Below are positions 26,983 through 35,761 of a DNA stretch of 64,000 nucleotides, piece after piece. This DNA is from Pseudidiomarina indica (GTDB lineage: Bacteria > Pseudomonadota > Gammaproteobacteria > Enterobacterales > Alteromonadaceae): NCBI GenBank assembly GCA_029279945.1, contig JAJUHK010000003.1, forward strand, positions 1-64,000, written 5' to 3'. The notes under the pieces are model-generated. The model did no database searches. It worked only from the letters and a program-made list of their open reading frames with translations, and had not been told where the DNA came from. How positions within the stretch are numbered: position 1 is the first letter of the stretch; the number at the start of each line of letters is the position of its first letter. Both the position numbers and the translations under genes were made by a program.

Positions 26983-29905
26983 TGCGGTTACGCCCCTGTT
27001 TCTTCGCTTGATATAAAGCTCTATCGGCTGCTTTTAGCAGTTCTGCTGAACTTTCCATGGCAATGCATTGTTTCACTCCAATACTTACTGTCACGCGAGC
27101 ATTGGGGTAAGCTGCAATACGCATTCTTTCTATCACCGATTGCAACCGTTGTAAGACGCTCAACGCTTCTGCTAGCGTGGTATTCGGGAAAATTACAGCG
27201 AACTCTTCTCCACCCCAGCGGGCGACGATATCAACGTCGCGAACTTGCCCTTTAATCTGCAGCGCTACTTCCTTTAAAATAATATCGCCACCAGTGTGCA
27301 GATAGGTATCATTAATTTTCTTAAAGTGGTCTAGATCGAGCAAAGCTATAGCTAAGGGAGTTTGATACCTCCGGCTCATCATCAATTCATGTTCGAGACG
27401 TTGATCAAAAGCACGGCGATTCGCTAATCCAGTTAGGCTATCTTGCATTGCCAGCGCGGCCAATTCGCGAGTCTGTTCTTGCACGAGCTGCCGCAATTGA
27501 ACCCGTGATGCTTCCAATGCGCGGATCCGTAATTGTGTTATCAATCCTAAACCTGCCAATACGGATGCTGCTAACACCAACCAGAACCACGGGCGCTGAT
27601 ACACATACGCTTCCTTAACCATTCGCAGTTGGGTGTATGGTGACCATACCCCATCAGGATAACGGCTACGAACTTGAAACTCATAGTCACCCGGTGCTAA
27701 GGATGTATAACTGCTTTGCAAGTCATTGGCTCGATTTATCCATTGCTGATCATAGCCGACCAAGCGTACCTGATATTCCAACGCTTCCGGCATATCGTAT
27801 CCCAGCGAAACATAATGAAATTCTGTGCGAGTATTCTCTTTTGGGATCAATCCAGTCAATAACGACAGCGGTCCGCTATCGAGCAAAACTTGTTCAATAA
27901 TGGGTTGTGGTGGAACTAACGCATACTCTTTCGCTTGTTCAGGTTGGATGGAAACTACCCCTTGCCCGGTCGCAAACCATAGCCGGCCGTGACGGTCGAT
28001 AGTCGATGCTGGGCCTCCAGAAGTAATCAAACGACTCACCATCCCATCAAGCTCACTAAAGCGACGGTAGGAAATTAGATGCGAGCTGTCCTGCAACCAT
28101 TGTTGCCACTGTTGTTGTGCGATCCAGATGATACCTTGTGGTCCACCCAGCCATAGGCCATGCTGTTGATCAAAATTGATGGTGAATAGTTTATCAAACG
28201 GTAAGCCATCTTGTCGTGATAACCAACGCCAATCGGTTCCTTCTATGGTGCCTGTAACTATACCACGTTCAGTTGCAAACCAGACACGCTCCGCGGTCGC
28301 TATACCGGAAAAGAAGTTACGAGCATCGGTAAATGTATCTAAGGCAACTGGATGTGGTTGCCATTGGTAGGGGCCAATAGGTGTAAGGTATGTTAGTGAA
28401 AATGTCGATCCCAACCACAATCCACCATCTGGTGCTACCGTTATAGAAGCAATAAAATTACTTGCTAAACCATTAGCTTGCGAATAATGTGCGATTATTT
28501 CAAAGGGTTGTGTGATAGTTGAGCGTACGACATACATACCACTTGCAGTACCAATTAAGACAATATCGTCACCGACACTTACCAATGACCGAATCTCATT
28601 ACTATCAAACCCTAGGGTATTGGTATTGAGATGCCCGATGATACGTTCGCCATCGAGTTTGAGTACACCATCCGTGTACGTACCAACCAGTACTGTACCA
28701 TCGTTATGGTGGGCAATACTCAATACAGAAATCGATTGTAGGAATGGGTGGTCATCTACGGCGATGAAATCGCTCATCTTACCCTGATGCAGTTGACGGC
28801 TAATTCCGTCATTTGTGCCCACCCATAACTCTCCGCTAGGAGACATGGCTACCGCGCGAACATAATCACCTTTCAAGCCATGATGTTGGGTATAACTATT
28901 AAATAATGTCTCCCGCAGCTGCACTAACCCACCGTGAGTGCCAATCCAAATAATCCCATCTTTATCGCGAAAAATATCTAGAACATGTGAGTTAGTTAGA
29001 CCATTACTTGTAGTTAGCCAGTCTTCAGAATCTTGACAGATGCGTCCTAGCCCTTGTGTAAATGTGCCAATTAATAGGCACCCATCAGCACCTTCTAGAA
29101 GTGCGGTAATTCTATCTCTAAACGATTTAGGCCAAGGTTTAAATGTACTGGCTCCGGCACGCTGGTAATATAATCCATCATCATTTGCCACGAGTAAGGT
29201 ACCGTTACGTAGCACGGTAAAGGCACGAATTTGTGATTGCGAAACTGACTGAACCATCACAAAACGGTCAGCGTCTGGATCATAGTAAGCTAAACCATTA
29301 CGCGTACCAGCAAAAATCTGGCTCGGCTGACCCTCGCGTTCGGGTGTCGTAACTATTCGAAAAGTAAAGTGATGTGGTAACCCGTGAGTATTGTCATAGT
29401 GGATGACTTCTTGCTTGGCTGTAACTCGATAAACGCCATCCCCCGCTGCTAACCAACGATCACCGTTGGCAGTGAACGCCACGTCGTACACATAGCTTTC
29501 ACCCACATCAGTAGGAGTCCATTGCTGCCCATCAAAGCTGGAAATTAACCCACGTGGGCCAGTAAATACCAAGTTGTTTGAATAGGGATCTAACTCAACA
29601 CTTAGTACACCCGATTCCTCGAACTTGGTGATTTGGTTATCTTCGTAGTTTTTGAATTGTCGGCCATTGTAACGGACTGGGCCTTCCCATGTGGCAAGCC
29701 AGAGATAACCATCTGGTCCTTGGCTGATACGATTGATTGAGTTGTGAGGAAGCCCATCACGAGTGTTCCAGCTACGCAGAGCATAATGCGATAATGGCAC
29801 ATTCATTACCGAAGATTGCTCTAGGGGCATTGCTGCAACAGTGCACGGCATACTGACACCCAGCCAGAGCCCGAGTGTCGCCATCAGATTATGCCCGAGC
29901 CGCAT
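26969..29905 (-). CDS. Two-component-type propeller sensor diguanylate cyclase
   Basis: This protein of about 978 residues should sense an outside signal and make cyclic di-GMP. After a signal peptide there is a long periplasmic region of repeated blades (for example GYLWLATWEGPVRYNG, GLWLGSTFSLTYL) forming two regulator-propeller domains, then a Y_Y_Y domain (YEFQVRSRYPDGVWSPY). One membrane helix (PWFWLVLAASVLAGLGLI) and a short coil follow, then a cytoplasmic GGDEF domain with an intact GGEEF active site. RDVD five residues before it is a product-inhibition I-site. I prefer the ATG at 29905, eight bases after AAGGAG, to the GTG at 29914. No histidine kinase or EAL domain is present. It converges on the SDR gene. 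Confidence 0.92.
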   Translation of the reverse strand: MRLGHNLMATLGLWLGVSMPCTVAAMPLEQSSVMNVPLSHYALRSWNTRDGLPHNSINRISQGPDGYLWLATWEGPVRYNGRQFKNYEDNQITKFEESGVLSVELDPYSNNLVFTGPRGLISSFDGQQWTPTDVGESYVYDVAFTANGDRWLAAGDGVYRVTAKQEVIHYDNTHGLPHHFTFRIVTTPEREGQPSQIFAGTRNGLAYYDPDADRFVMVQSVSQSQIRAFTVLRNGTLLVANDDGLYYQRAGASTFKPWPKSFRDRITALLEGADGCLLIGTFTQGLGRICQDSEDWLTTSNGLTNSHVLDIFRDKDGIIWIGTHGGLVQLRETLFNSYTQHHGLKGDYVRAVAMSPSGELWVGTNDGISRQLHQGKMSDFIAVDDHPFLQSISVLSIAHHNDGTVLVGTYTDGVLKLDGERIIGHLNTNTLGFDSNEIRSLVSVGDDIVLIGTASGMYVVRSTITQPFEIIAHYSQANGLASNFIASITVAPDGGLWLGSTFSLTYLTPIGPYQWQPHPVALDTFTDARNFFSGIATAERVWFATERGIVTGTIEGTDWRWLSRQDGLPFDKLFTINFDQQHGLWLGGPQGIIWIAQQQWQQWLQDSSHLISYRRFSELDGMVSRLITSGGPASTIDRHGRLWFATGQGVVSIQPEQAKEYALVPPQPIIEQVLLDSGPLSLLTGLIPKENTRTEFHYVSLGYDMPEALEYQVRLVGYDQQWINRANDLQSSYTSLAPGDYEFQVRSRYPDGVWSPYTQLRMVKEAYVYQRPWFWLVLAASVLAGLGLITQLRIRALEASRVQLRQLVQEQTRELAALAMQDSLTGLANRRAFDQRLEHELMMSRRYQTPLAIALLDLDHFKKINDTYLHTGGDIILKEVALQIKGQVRDVDIVARWGGEEFAVIFPNTTLAEALSVLQRLQSVIERMRIAAYPNARVTVSIGVKQCIAMESSAELLKAADRALYQAKKQGRNRIICG

Positions 29906-30009
29906 GCTAAACACTCCTTGTCGTCACTTTTCTTATTATCGTTTTAATCATGTATGAAGAAGTATATATTTTGTTAACTAATATCATACAGGAAATTTTA
30001 GACAAGGTT

Positions 30010-30043
30010 AAAAAAAAGTCACACTGGTAATAGTGTGACTTTT
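30010..30043 (-). terminator. Terminator of the branched-chain dehydrogenase operon
   Basis: On the minus strand a perfect 12-bp stem (AAAAGTCACACT with AGTGTGACTTTT, plus coordinates 30014-30025 and 30032-30043) with a 6-base loop leads into an uninterrupted T-run. It lies 22 bases after the E2 gene. Confidence 0.92.
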
Positions 30044-30064
30044 GGGGAGGTCGGTATTTTACTT

Positions 30065-31621
30065 CTAGCGCATGTGGACAAGCATATTGGTTGGGTCTTC
30101 CAGATACTCTTGCCAGAGCTTATTGAACCGGGCGATAGTTCCCCCATCAATAATGCGGTGATCACCCGACCAACTGGCCGTCATGATTTTACGCGCTACC
30201 ACCTGTCCATTGGCGTCAAATCGTGGTAACTCTTGCACCTTACCTAAGGCCACAATCGCAGCTTCAGGTTTATTGATAATAGGTGTGGCAACAGTACCAC
30301 CAATAACACCGATATTTGAGATAGAAATAGTTCCACCTTTCATATCTTCCTGGGCAACACGCCCTTCCCGAGCAGCTTGCGTTAGTCGGCCGACTTCTTG
30401 GGCTACTTCAACAATTGATTTGTTTTGTACCTGCTTAATATTTGGTACCAACAAACCAATTTTAGTATCCACCGCCATACCAATATTGTGATCATCAAAA
30501 TAAGTAATTTCAGTACACTCATCGTTGACTTGTGCGTTCATGATAGGGAATTCGCTCAGCGCCAACGATAATGCTTTGATGAAAAACGGCATCATAGTGA
30601 TGCGGATACCTTGATCAGCATATTTCTCTTTGAGCTTTTGCTGCAGCGCAATCAATTCGGTTAAGTCAAACTCATCCGCATACGTAAAATGCGGAATGGT
30701 GCTTACCGAACGCACCATTTGCTTTGCCATTGCAGCTTTAACGCCACGCAATGGTTCCACGCGAGTAGCACCTGTTGCCGTGGCTGTAGGTACTGCTGCT
30801 GAGGTTATACCAGCTGCTGGTACTACGGTTGGGGTTGATGCTCCACGTGCGAAGGCTTCCACATCTTCCTTCATCACACGGCCTTTGGCACCTGAGCCAG
30901 GCACTAAGCTGATATCAATGTCCAGTTCACGCGCACGACGACGTACCGCAGGGCTAGCAATCGCTTTACCTGGGCGAGTCGCTTGGGTTGCAGTTGATGC
31001 TGTTGGAGCAACTGATGCTACTGGTGTACTGGTTACACGAGCAGCAGCCTCGGTTTGCGCTGAACCTGCGACACGAATGGCATATAAGGGCGCATGAACT
31101 TTAGCGATATCACCTTGCGCGTAGTACAGCTTCTCGATAGTACCGCTTTCTTTGGCCGGAATCTGTACCAAAGCTTTATCAGTCATGACGTCAACGATCG
31201 GCTGATCTTCTTCAACCGTATCGCCTTCCTTTACTTGCCATTCAACAATTTCACATTCAACAATACCCTCCCCGATATCGGGCAAGATAAAATCGGTCAC
31301 GGCTTCGTTACCACCGTTTTGGACTGTCGTAGTCACCGTGGTATCTGTTGCATCCGGAGCGACTGATGCGGCTGTCGCAGCACCTGTTGTTTGGATGGCA
31401 TACAATGGTTCATGAACCTTAGCAATGTCACCTTTGGCGTAGTACAGTTTAGTAATCACCCCATCTTCTTTGGCGGGGATCTGTACTAATGCTTTATCAG
31501 TCATCACATCAACAATAGGCTGATCTTCCTTGACCTGATCACCTTCGTTGACTAGCCATTCAACCACCTCGCATTCGACAATCCCTTCACCAATATCAGG
31601 TAAGATAAAATCTTTACTCAT
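30065..31621 (-). CDS. bkdB: Branched-chain 2-oxoacid dehydrogenase E2 (dihydrolipoyl acyltransferase)
   Basis: It is the core of the complex that turns branched-chain 2-oxoacids (from Val, Leu, Ile) into acyl-CoA. The 518 residues hold two nearly identical lipoyl domains (lipoyl Lys43 and about Lys149, both in VMTDKALVQIPAK), an Ala/Thr/Pro-rich linker, a peripheral-subunit-binding domain (ASPAVRRRARELDID, GRVMKEDV) and the catalytic domain ending in SWSGDHRIIDGG with the active His and Asp. Two lipoyl domains are more than the single one in many BCKDH E2 proteins. It is the last gene of an operon with E1 beta and E1 alpha. The E3 subunit gene is absent and probably lies at the pyruvate dehydrogenase locus. 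Confidence 0.92.
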   Translation of the reverse strand: MSKDFILPDIGEGIVECEVVEWLVNEGDQVKEDQPIVDVMTDKALVQIPAKEDGVITKLYYAKGDIAKVHEPLYAIQTTGAATAASVAPDATDTTVTTTVQNGGNEAVTDFILPDIGEGIVECEIVEWQVKEGDTVEEDQPIVDVMTDKALVQIPAKESGTIEKLYYAQGDIAKVHAPLYAIRVAGSAQTEAAARVTSTPVASVAPTASTATQATRPGKAIASPAVRRRARELDIDISLVPGSGAKGRVMKEDVEAFARGASTPTVVPAAGITSAAVPTATATGATRVEPLRGVKAAMAKQMVRSVSTIPHFTYADEFDLTELIALQQKLKEKYADQGIRITMMPFFIKALSLALSEFPIMNAQVNDECTEITYFDDHNIGMAVDTKIGLLVPNIKQVQNKSIVEVAQEVGRLTQAAREGRVAQEDMKGGTISISNIGVIGGTVATPIINKPEAAIVALGKVQELPRFDANGQVVARKIMTASWSGDHRIIDGGTIARFNKLWQEYLEDPTNMLVHMR

Positions 31622-31633
31622 CGCAAGGGCCTC

Positions 31634-32611
31634 TTAGTAAGTCATTGAAGCCTTTATGGCTTCATATACTTTTAGGTGATCAACAAAATATTCTTTTTCG
31701 TGGCTTAATGGATACGGTGTGTCTAGACCACACACTCGCCCAATAGGTGATTCAAGATATAAGAAGCACTCTTGCTGAATGGTGGCTGCCACTTCGCTCG
31801 CGAAGCCACTTGTTAAGGGCGCTTCTTGTGTAACCACGAGACGACCTGTTTTACGAACAGACTCTGCCACGGTATCCACATCCCAAGGCAATAAGGTAAC
31901 TAAGTCAATGACTTCGCAATCAATGCCATCTTGTGCTGCTAACTCGGCCGCTTTTTCCGCCATCTCAACTTGTGCACCCCAAGCTAATACAGTGATATCC
32001 TTACCTTCTTTAACGATATCTGCTTTGCTTAGTTCCAGCATATATTCGCCTTCCGGAACTTCGCCCACCGCCGCACGGTATAAACGCTTAGGCTCCATGA
32101 ATAACACCGGATTCGGGTCGAAAATCGAACTAAGTAGCAAGCCTTTTGCCATATATGGGTTGCGTGGAATAACGATCTTTAAGCCTGGAGTATGTGCAAA
32201 GTAGGCTTCTGGTGATTGTGAATGATAGTGCCCGCCAGAGATACCACCACCATACGGTGTCCGAATCGTTAAGCCACCCACATTAAACTCATTTCCAGAA
32301 CGATAACGGAATTTAGCTGCTTCGTTTACGATCTGGTCAAAGGCAGGAAAAATATAATCACCAAACTGAATTTCAGCGACAGCATAGCTGCCTTGTGACG
32401 CTAATCCGTTGGCGAAGCCAATAATGCCCTGCTCAACCAGCGGAGTATTAAAGTTACGGTGACGACCGTACTTTTCAGTTAGGCCAGACGTTGCCCGGAA
32501 GACCCCACCAAAAGCGCCAGTATCTTCGCCAAAGCTATATACTTTATCGCTTTTGGCCATTGCGATATCAAGCGCGCTATTGACGGCTTGTAATAAATTC
32601 ATTTTAGCCAT
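31634..32611 (-). CDS. bkdA2: Branched-chain 2-oxoacid dehydrogenase E1 beta
   Basis: The 325-residue protein is the beta half of the thiamine-diphosphate decarboxylase of the BCKDH complex. Family segments include [73 protein letters not shown] and [21 protein letters not shown], the last typical of branched-chain E1 beta. The C-terminal transketolase domain carries [17 protein letters not shown]. Length is normal. It begins two bases after E1 alpha ends and is followed by E2 after 12 bases, so translation is likely coupled. Confidence 0.94.
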   Translation of the reverse strand: MAKMNLLQAVNSALDIAMAKSDKVYSFGEDTGAFGGVFRATSGLTEKYGRHRNFNTPLVEQGIIGFANGLASQGSYAVAEIQFGDYIFPAFDQIVNEAAKFRYRSGNEFNVGGLTIRTPYGGGISGGHYHSQSPEAYFAHTPGLKIVIPRNPYMAKGLLLSSIFDPNPVLFMEPKRLYRAAVGEVPEGEYMLELSKADIVKEGKDITVLAWGAQVEMAEKAAELAAQDGIDCEVIDLVTLLPWDVDTVAESVRKTGRLVVTQEAPLTSGFASEVAATIQQECFLYLESPIGRVCGLDTPYPLSHEKEYFVDHLKVYEAIKASMTY

Positions 32612-32613
32612 GC

Positions 32614-33810
32614 TTATTTACCCCCATCAATGCGCGACGCAGTTTTCGGATAAGCTTCAGGGTACTTACGGATATGTGCCTTCAGCTCTGCCAGTTGTTG
32701 CTGTAAATGCTTAGGTGGCGTGTCATAGACGTCTTCAATGATTTCATCAATGTGAGGCACTGGAATGGTTTCAGCCTCTTTCAAAGCTGCTAATACTTTG
32801 GCTTTTTCTACATCATAATTTTGTTGTGCTTCAGCTTCGGTGATCCACCCTTGGTTCTGCAACCATTTTTGGAATCGCACGACAGGATCTTTCACTTTCC
32901 ACGCATTTTCTTCTTCACGGGTGCGGTAACCCGTTGGGTCATCAGAGGTTGAATGGCCTGCCATACGATAGCTCATACCTTCAATCAAGACCGGTTCATT
33001 CTGTTCAACCGCCAGCTGACGCGCTAACCGCGTCGCTTCATATACTGCGAACACGTCGTTGCCATCAACACGGATAGTTTTCATGCCGTAAGCAACACCT
33101 CGCGGTGCAATGCCATCACCACCATATTGTTCACCTTGTGATGGTGTTGAGATCGCATAGCCGTTGTTACGACAGAAGAAAATCACTGGAACTTTGTAGA
33201 CCGACGCCATGTTCAAGCCAGCGTGAAAATCTCCTTCTGACGCAGCTCCTTCACCAAAGTAACAAATAGTACAGGTGCCAGTCTCATCCATTTTCTGGCC
33301 ATATGCATAACCAGTGGCTTGTGGGATCTGAGTTGCTAAAGGTGATGCAATCGTCATGAAATTCAGTGCAGCACAACCATAGTGCACTGGCATTTGCCGG
33401 CCTTTACCAAAATCCCGTTCATTCGAGAATAGTTGGTTCATAAATTGCTCTACCGTGAAGCCACGGAAGGCAAGTGCTCCTTGCTCACGGTATTGCCCCA
33501 TAATCATATCAGCTGGGGATAACGCAGCGGCTGACCCAATGCTGGCTGCTTCTTCGCCTAGAGAGGATAAGTAAAAGCTAATACGCCCCTGGCGCTGTGC
33601 AGCAATCATCCGTTCATCGAGGATACGGATGAACTGCATGGTTGAAAAGATCTTCAGCGCCAACTCTTTATCCATCTCAGGAACTGTTGCTCCTTTACGG
33701 ATAGTTCCATCTTCAGCAAGGATCTGGAACATTGGAATTGATAACGCCGAGCCATCTATAAATTCTGGCTTGGTGACTATGTCCAATTGATGTTGTTTAT
33801 CTTTAGCCAT
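32614..33810 (-). CDS. bkdA1: Branched-chain 2-oxoacid dehydrogenase E1 alpha
   Basis: This subunit of about 398 residues binds thiamine diphosphate and starts decarboxylation. The cofactor motif is visible as [19 protein letters not shown] with [12 protein letters not shown] (G-E-G...N-N). The phosphorylation-loop equivalent [19 protein letters not shown] is typical of branched-chain E1 alpha. I chose the ATG at 33810, which follows GAGAAAG, rather than the frame open to 33840. It is the first gene of the operon; a repeat resembling LiuR operators lies upstream at 33843. Confidence 0.93.
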   Translation of the reverse strand: MAKDKQHQLDIVTKPEFIDGSALSIPMFQILAEDGTIRKGATVPEMDKELALKIFSTMQFIRILDERMIAAQRQGRISFYLSSLGEEAASIGSAAALSPADMIMGQYREQGALAFRGFTVEQFMNQLFSNERDFGKGRQMPVHYGCAALNFMTIASPLATQIPQATGYAYGQKMDETGTCTICYFGEGAASEGDFHAGLNMASVYKVPVIFFCRNNGYAISTPSQGEQYGGDGIAPRGVAYGMKTIRVDGNDVFAVYEATRLARQLAVEQNEPVLIEGMSYRMAGHSTSDDPTGYRTREEENAWKVKDPVVRFQKWLQNQGWITEAEAQQNYDVEKAKVLAALKEAETIPVPHIDEIIEDVYDTPPKHLQQQLAELKAHIRKYPEAYPKTASRIDGGK

Positions 33811-33842
33811 AACTTTCTCGTTGTAAGAAAAATTGCGCACAC

Positions 33843-33858
33843 TTTACCTTTACGTCAA
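33843..33858. promoter_or_regulatory. Candidate LiuR-like (MerR-family) operator
   Basis: TTTACCTTTACGTCAA lies 33 bases upstream of the E1 alpha start. It resembles the TTTACGTTTACGTCAA-like sites proposed for LiuR, a MerR-type regulator of branched-chain amino-acid breakdown in Alteromonadales and relatives. The motif is recalled from that literature and not matched by a computed matrix. No regulator gene is nearby. Confidence 0.4.
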
Positions 33859-33896
33859 CTGACATGCAAATCAGGTGTGCGGTAAAAAGCCAAAAA

Positions 33897-34955
33897 TCAG
33901 ACCAGTTTGAGCTGCTCTATTGCGATTGGTTTTACTAATAATAATGCCCGCTGCCCCTTTTCTACTTGGGCATTGGGGAAAATAATACGCTCTCCAGGCT
34001 GTTCTACCCGGTGTTTGATTGCACCATCCGTGGCTAATACATAACCCACCTCAAATTCAGTGAAGTTAGGTACATCCTCAGAAAAGTGCAGTTCAAAACT
34101 ATCCGTTTCACGGTTTATGGTACGGTTTACATCAAAAATTTGATGCCGGTTTGGATCAAATTCTGGCAACTTAAGCTCATCACAACTAATCAGTTGCCGC
34201 AGCATGTTCGCAGCAGCCGCAAAACGACTCATATCATTTTGCCCAAACGGCTTCACCTTGCCTAATTCAACCGTAAAGCCATGTGCTTGATGTGTGTTGA
34301 CACTATAATAGCTAAAAGTTGTGGTCGGTGCCTGATTGAGCAAAATAGTGTTGATTCCACATTCTGCTAAAAAGGTTAATTGTTCCTTGCAATACGGGTT
34401 GTCATGCGGGAATGGGTAAATAGCAAATCGCTCAAAAGCCGAGTCTCGAATAGCTGTATGGAGATCATAGTGATAGCGTTTTTGCTGGCGATAAAACCGA
34501 GAAACATACTGTTCCAATTGTGCTGCGCGTTGATGTTCTAATGAATTCCCAGAACGATGCGCGCCGCTAAACAAGCGGTTCATATTGGTATGTACAAAAC
34601 GCGTGCCAGCGACTATGGCTAATGGATTGGCAATTAGAAATAATACCCGTTGCCGCACTACCAACTGACTACTGAGAATTTCCTGAAGTAAATCCCGCAC
34701 CATTTCAATGGGAGCTGTTTCATTTCCATGTACTCCACAGGAAATGACGACATCTTTACCAGCAGGTACATCGGGTTCAACAACGATCACTCCTGCATCC
34801 CAGAATTCAACCTGACCTCCAACAACCGTTCGCGGTTGACCGCAGGCGATATCACCTTGATATGGTCCTAGTACAGCGGGCAAATCAGCGGGTAGTGGTT
34901 CACCAATCGACTTGAAATAACGCGCTATCGTCCATTTCAATCCATCAAGGCTCAT
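33897..34955 (-). CDS. astE: Succinylglutamate desuccinylase/aspartoacylase family (AstE)
   Basis: The 352-residue zinc enzyme would split N-succinylglutamate into succinate and glutamate, the last step of arginine breakdown by the AST pathway. Zinc ligands appear in CGVHGNETAPIEM (His and Glu) and in YDLHTAIRDS (His), with TVELGKVKPFGQND later. Length and the C-terminal beta domain fit AstE (about 320-350). The other ast genes are not here. It starts four bases inside the end of the DUF599 gene, so the pair is coupled. A relative acting on another acyl-amino acid is possible. Confidence 0.88.
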   Translation of the reverse strand: MSLDGLKWTIARYFKSIGEPLPADLPAVLGPYQGDIACGQPRTVVGGQVEFWDAGVIVVEPDVPAGKDVVISCGVHGNETAPIEMVRDLLQEILSSQLVVRQRVLFLIANPLAIVAGTRFVHTNMNRLFSGAHRSGNSLEHQRAAQLEQYVSRFYRQQKRYHYDLHTAIRDSAFERFAIYPFPHDNPYCKEQLTFLAECGINTILLNQAPTTTFSYYSVNTHQAHGFTVELGKVKPFGQNDMSRFAAAANMLRQLISCDELKLPEFDPNRHQIFDVNRTINRETDSFELHFSEDVPNFTEFEVGYVLATDGAIKHRVEQPGERIIFPNAQVEKGQRALLLVKPIAIEQLKLV

Positions 34956-35683
34956 AAAACATCTCCAGATTCGTCAATTTTTCCTGGTGCTAAACCTTTC
35001 GTTGCAAGTAGCGCGCGCAACACTTTTGAACGGTACTCGCGACGATATAGCACCACAACGACTACCGCAGTCGAAGCAATAAACACATAAGGGTGAATAA
35101 ACCAGCATAAATAGGCCAGCGCGAAGTAGTATGCCCGTAGCCCATTGTTATACTCATGCCCCGCTTGGTCGATAACCTTGGCGGTTTGACGGGCGAATAC
35201 CTCGCGCTCTTCCTCCGTATGGTCGGTTGAACGATACTGGGGCGCGCCTCCCATCAATACCGACACAAAGCCAAACTGGCGAATAGCCCATGTAAATTTA
35301 AAAAAGGCAAACACAAAAATAAGTGATAACACGGCCAACTTAAACTGAACCTTATCAGGCGATGTTGGCGCAGTAAAAGGAATAGTTTGAAGCACCTCAA
35401 CGACGTTATCAGCTGAAGCTAATAACGTTAGGACACCCGCTAACACGAGGACGGTCGATGACGCAAAAAAGGTAACAGTTCGTTCGACATTACCGAGTAA
35501 GGCAGCATCGGCGATTTGATGCTCTTTACGAGTTAAGGTACGCATCCAATCAATGCGCAATTGCCGAAGGATATAAGACAAGCTATAGGTGGTACGTGCT
35601 CGGAGCCGAGCAAACTGAGAATAACTCACCCATACAGAAACAAAAAAAACGAGTGCGAAAATGTCGATAAACGCCAAATTCAT
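34952..35683 (-). CDS. DUF599 family membrane protein
   Basis: The 243-residue inner-membrane protein has four hydrophobic segments: near residues 5-22, about 74-92, about 118-135 and about 195-220. A conserved cytoplasmic loop carries YSLSYILRQLRIDWMRTL and a later QAGHEYNNGLRAYYFALAYLCWF segment, both typical of DUF599. No catalytic motif is visible and the function is unknown. It overlaps astE by four bases. Confidence 0.85.
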   Translation of the reverse strand: MNLAFIDIFALVFFVSVWVSYSQFARLRARTTYSLSYILRQLRIDWMRTLTRKEHQIADAALLGNVERTVTFFASSTVLVLAGVLTLLASADNVVEVLQTIPFTAPTSPDKVQFKLAVLSLIFVFAFFKFTWAIRQFGFVSVLMGGAPQYRSTDHTEEEREVFARQTAKVIDQAGHEYNNGLRAYYFALAYLCWFIHPYVFIASTAVVVVVLYRREYRSKVLRALLATKGLAPGKIDESGDVL

Positions 35684-35701
35684 GTATGACCTTCCTGCGG
35701 C

Positions 35702-35731
35702 AAAAATACCAGCGGCACAAGCGCCGCTGGT
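35702..35731 (-). terminator. Terminator of the RND efflux operon
   Basis: On the minus strand a 9-bp GC-rich stem (ACCAGCGGC with GCCGCTGGT, plus 35708-35716 and 35723-35731) with a 6-base loop is followed by ATTTTTG. It lies about 30 bases after the permease gene and before the DUF599 gene. Confidence 0.85.
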
Positions 35732-35761
35732 AGTTCATAGTTTAAGGTCACTAGTTTAACA

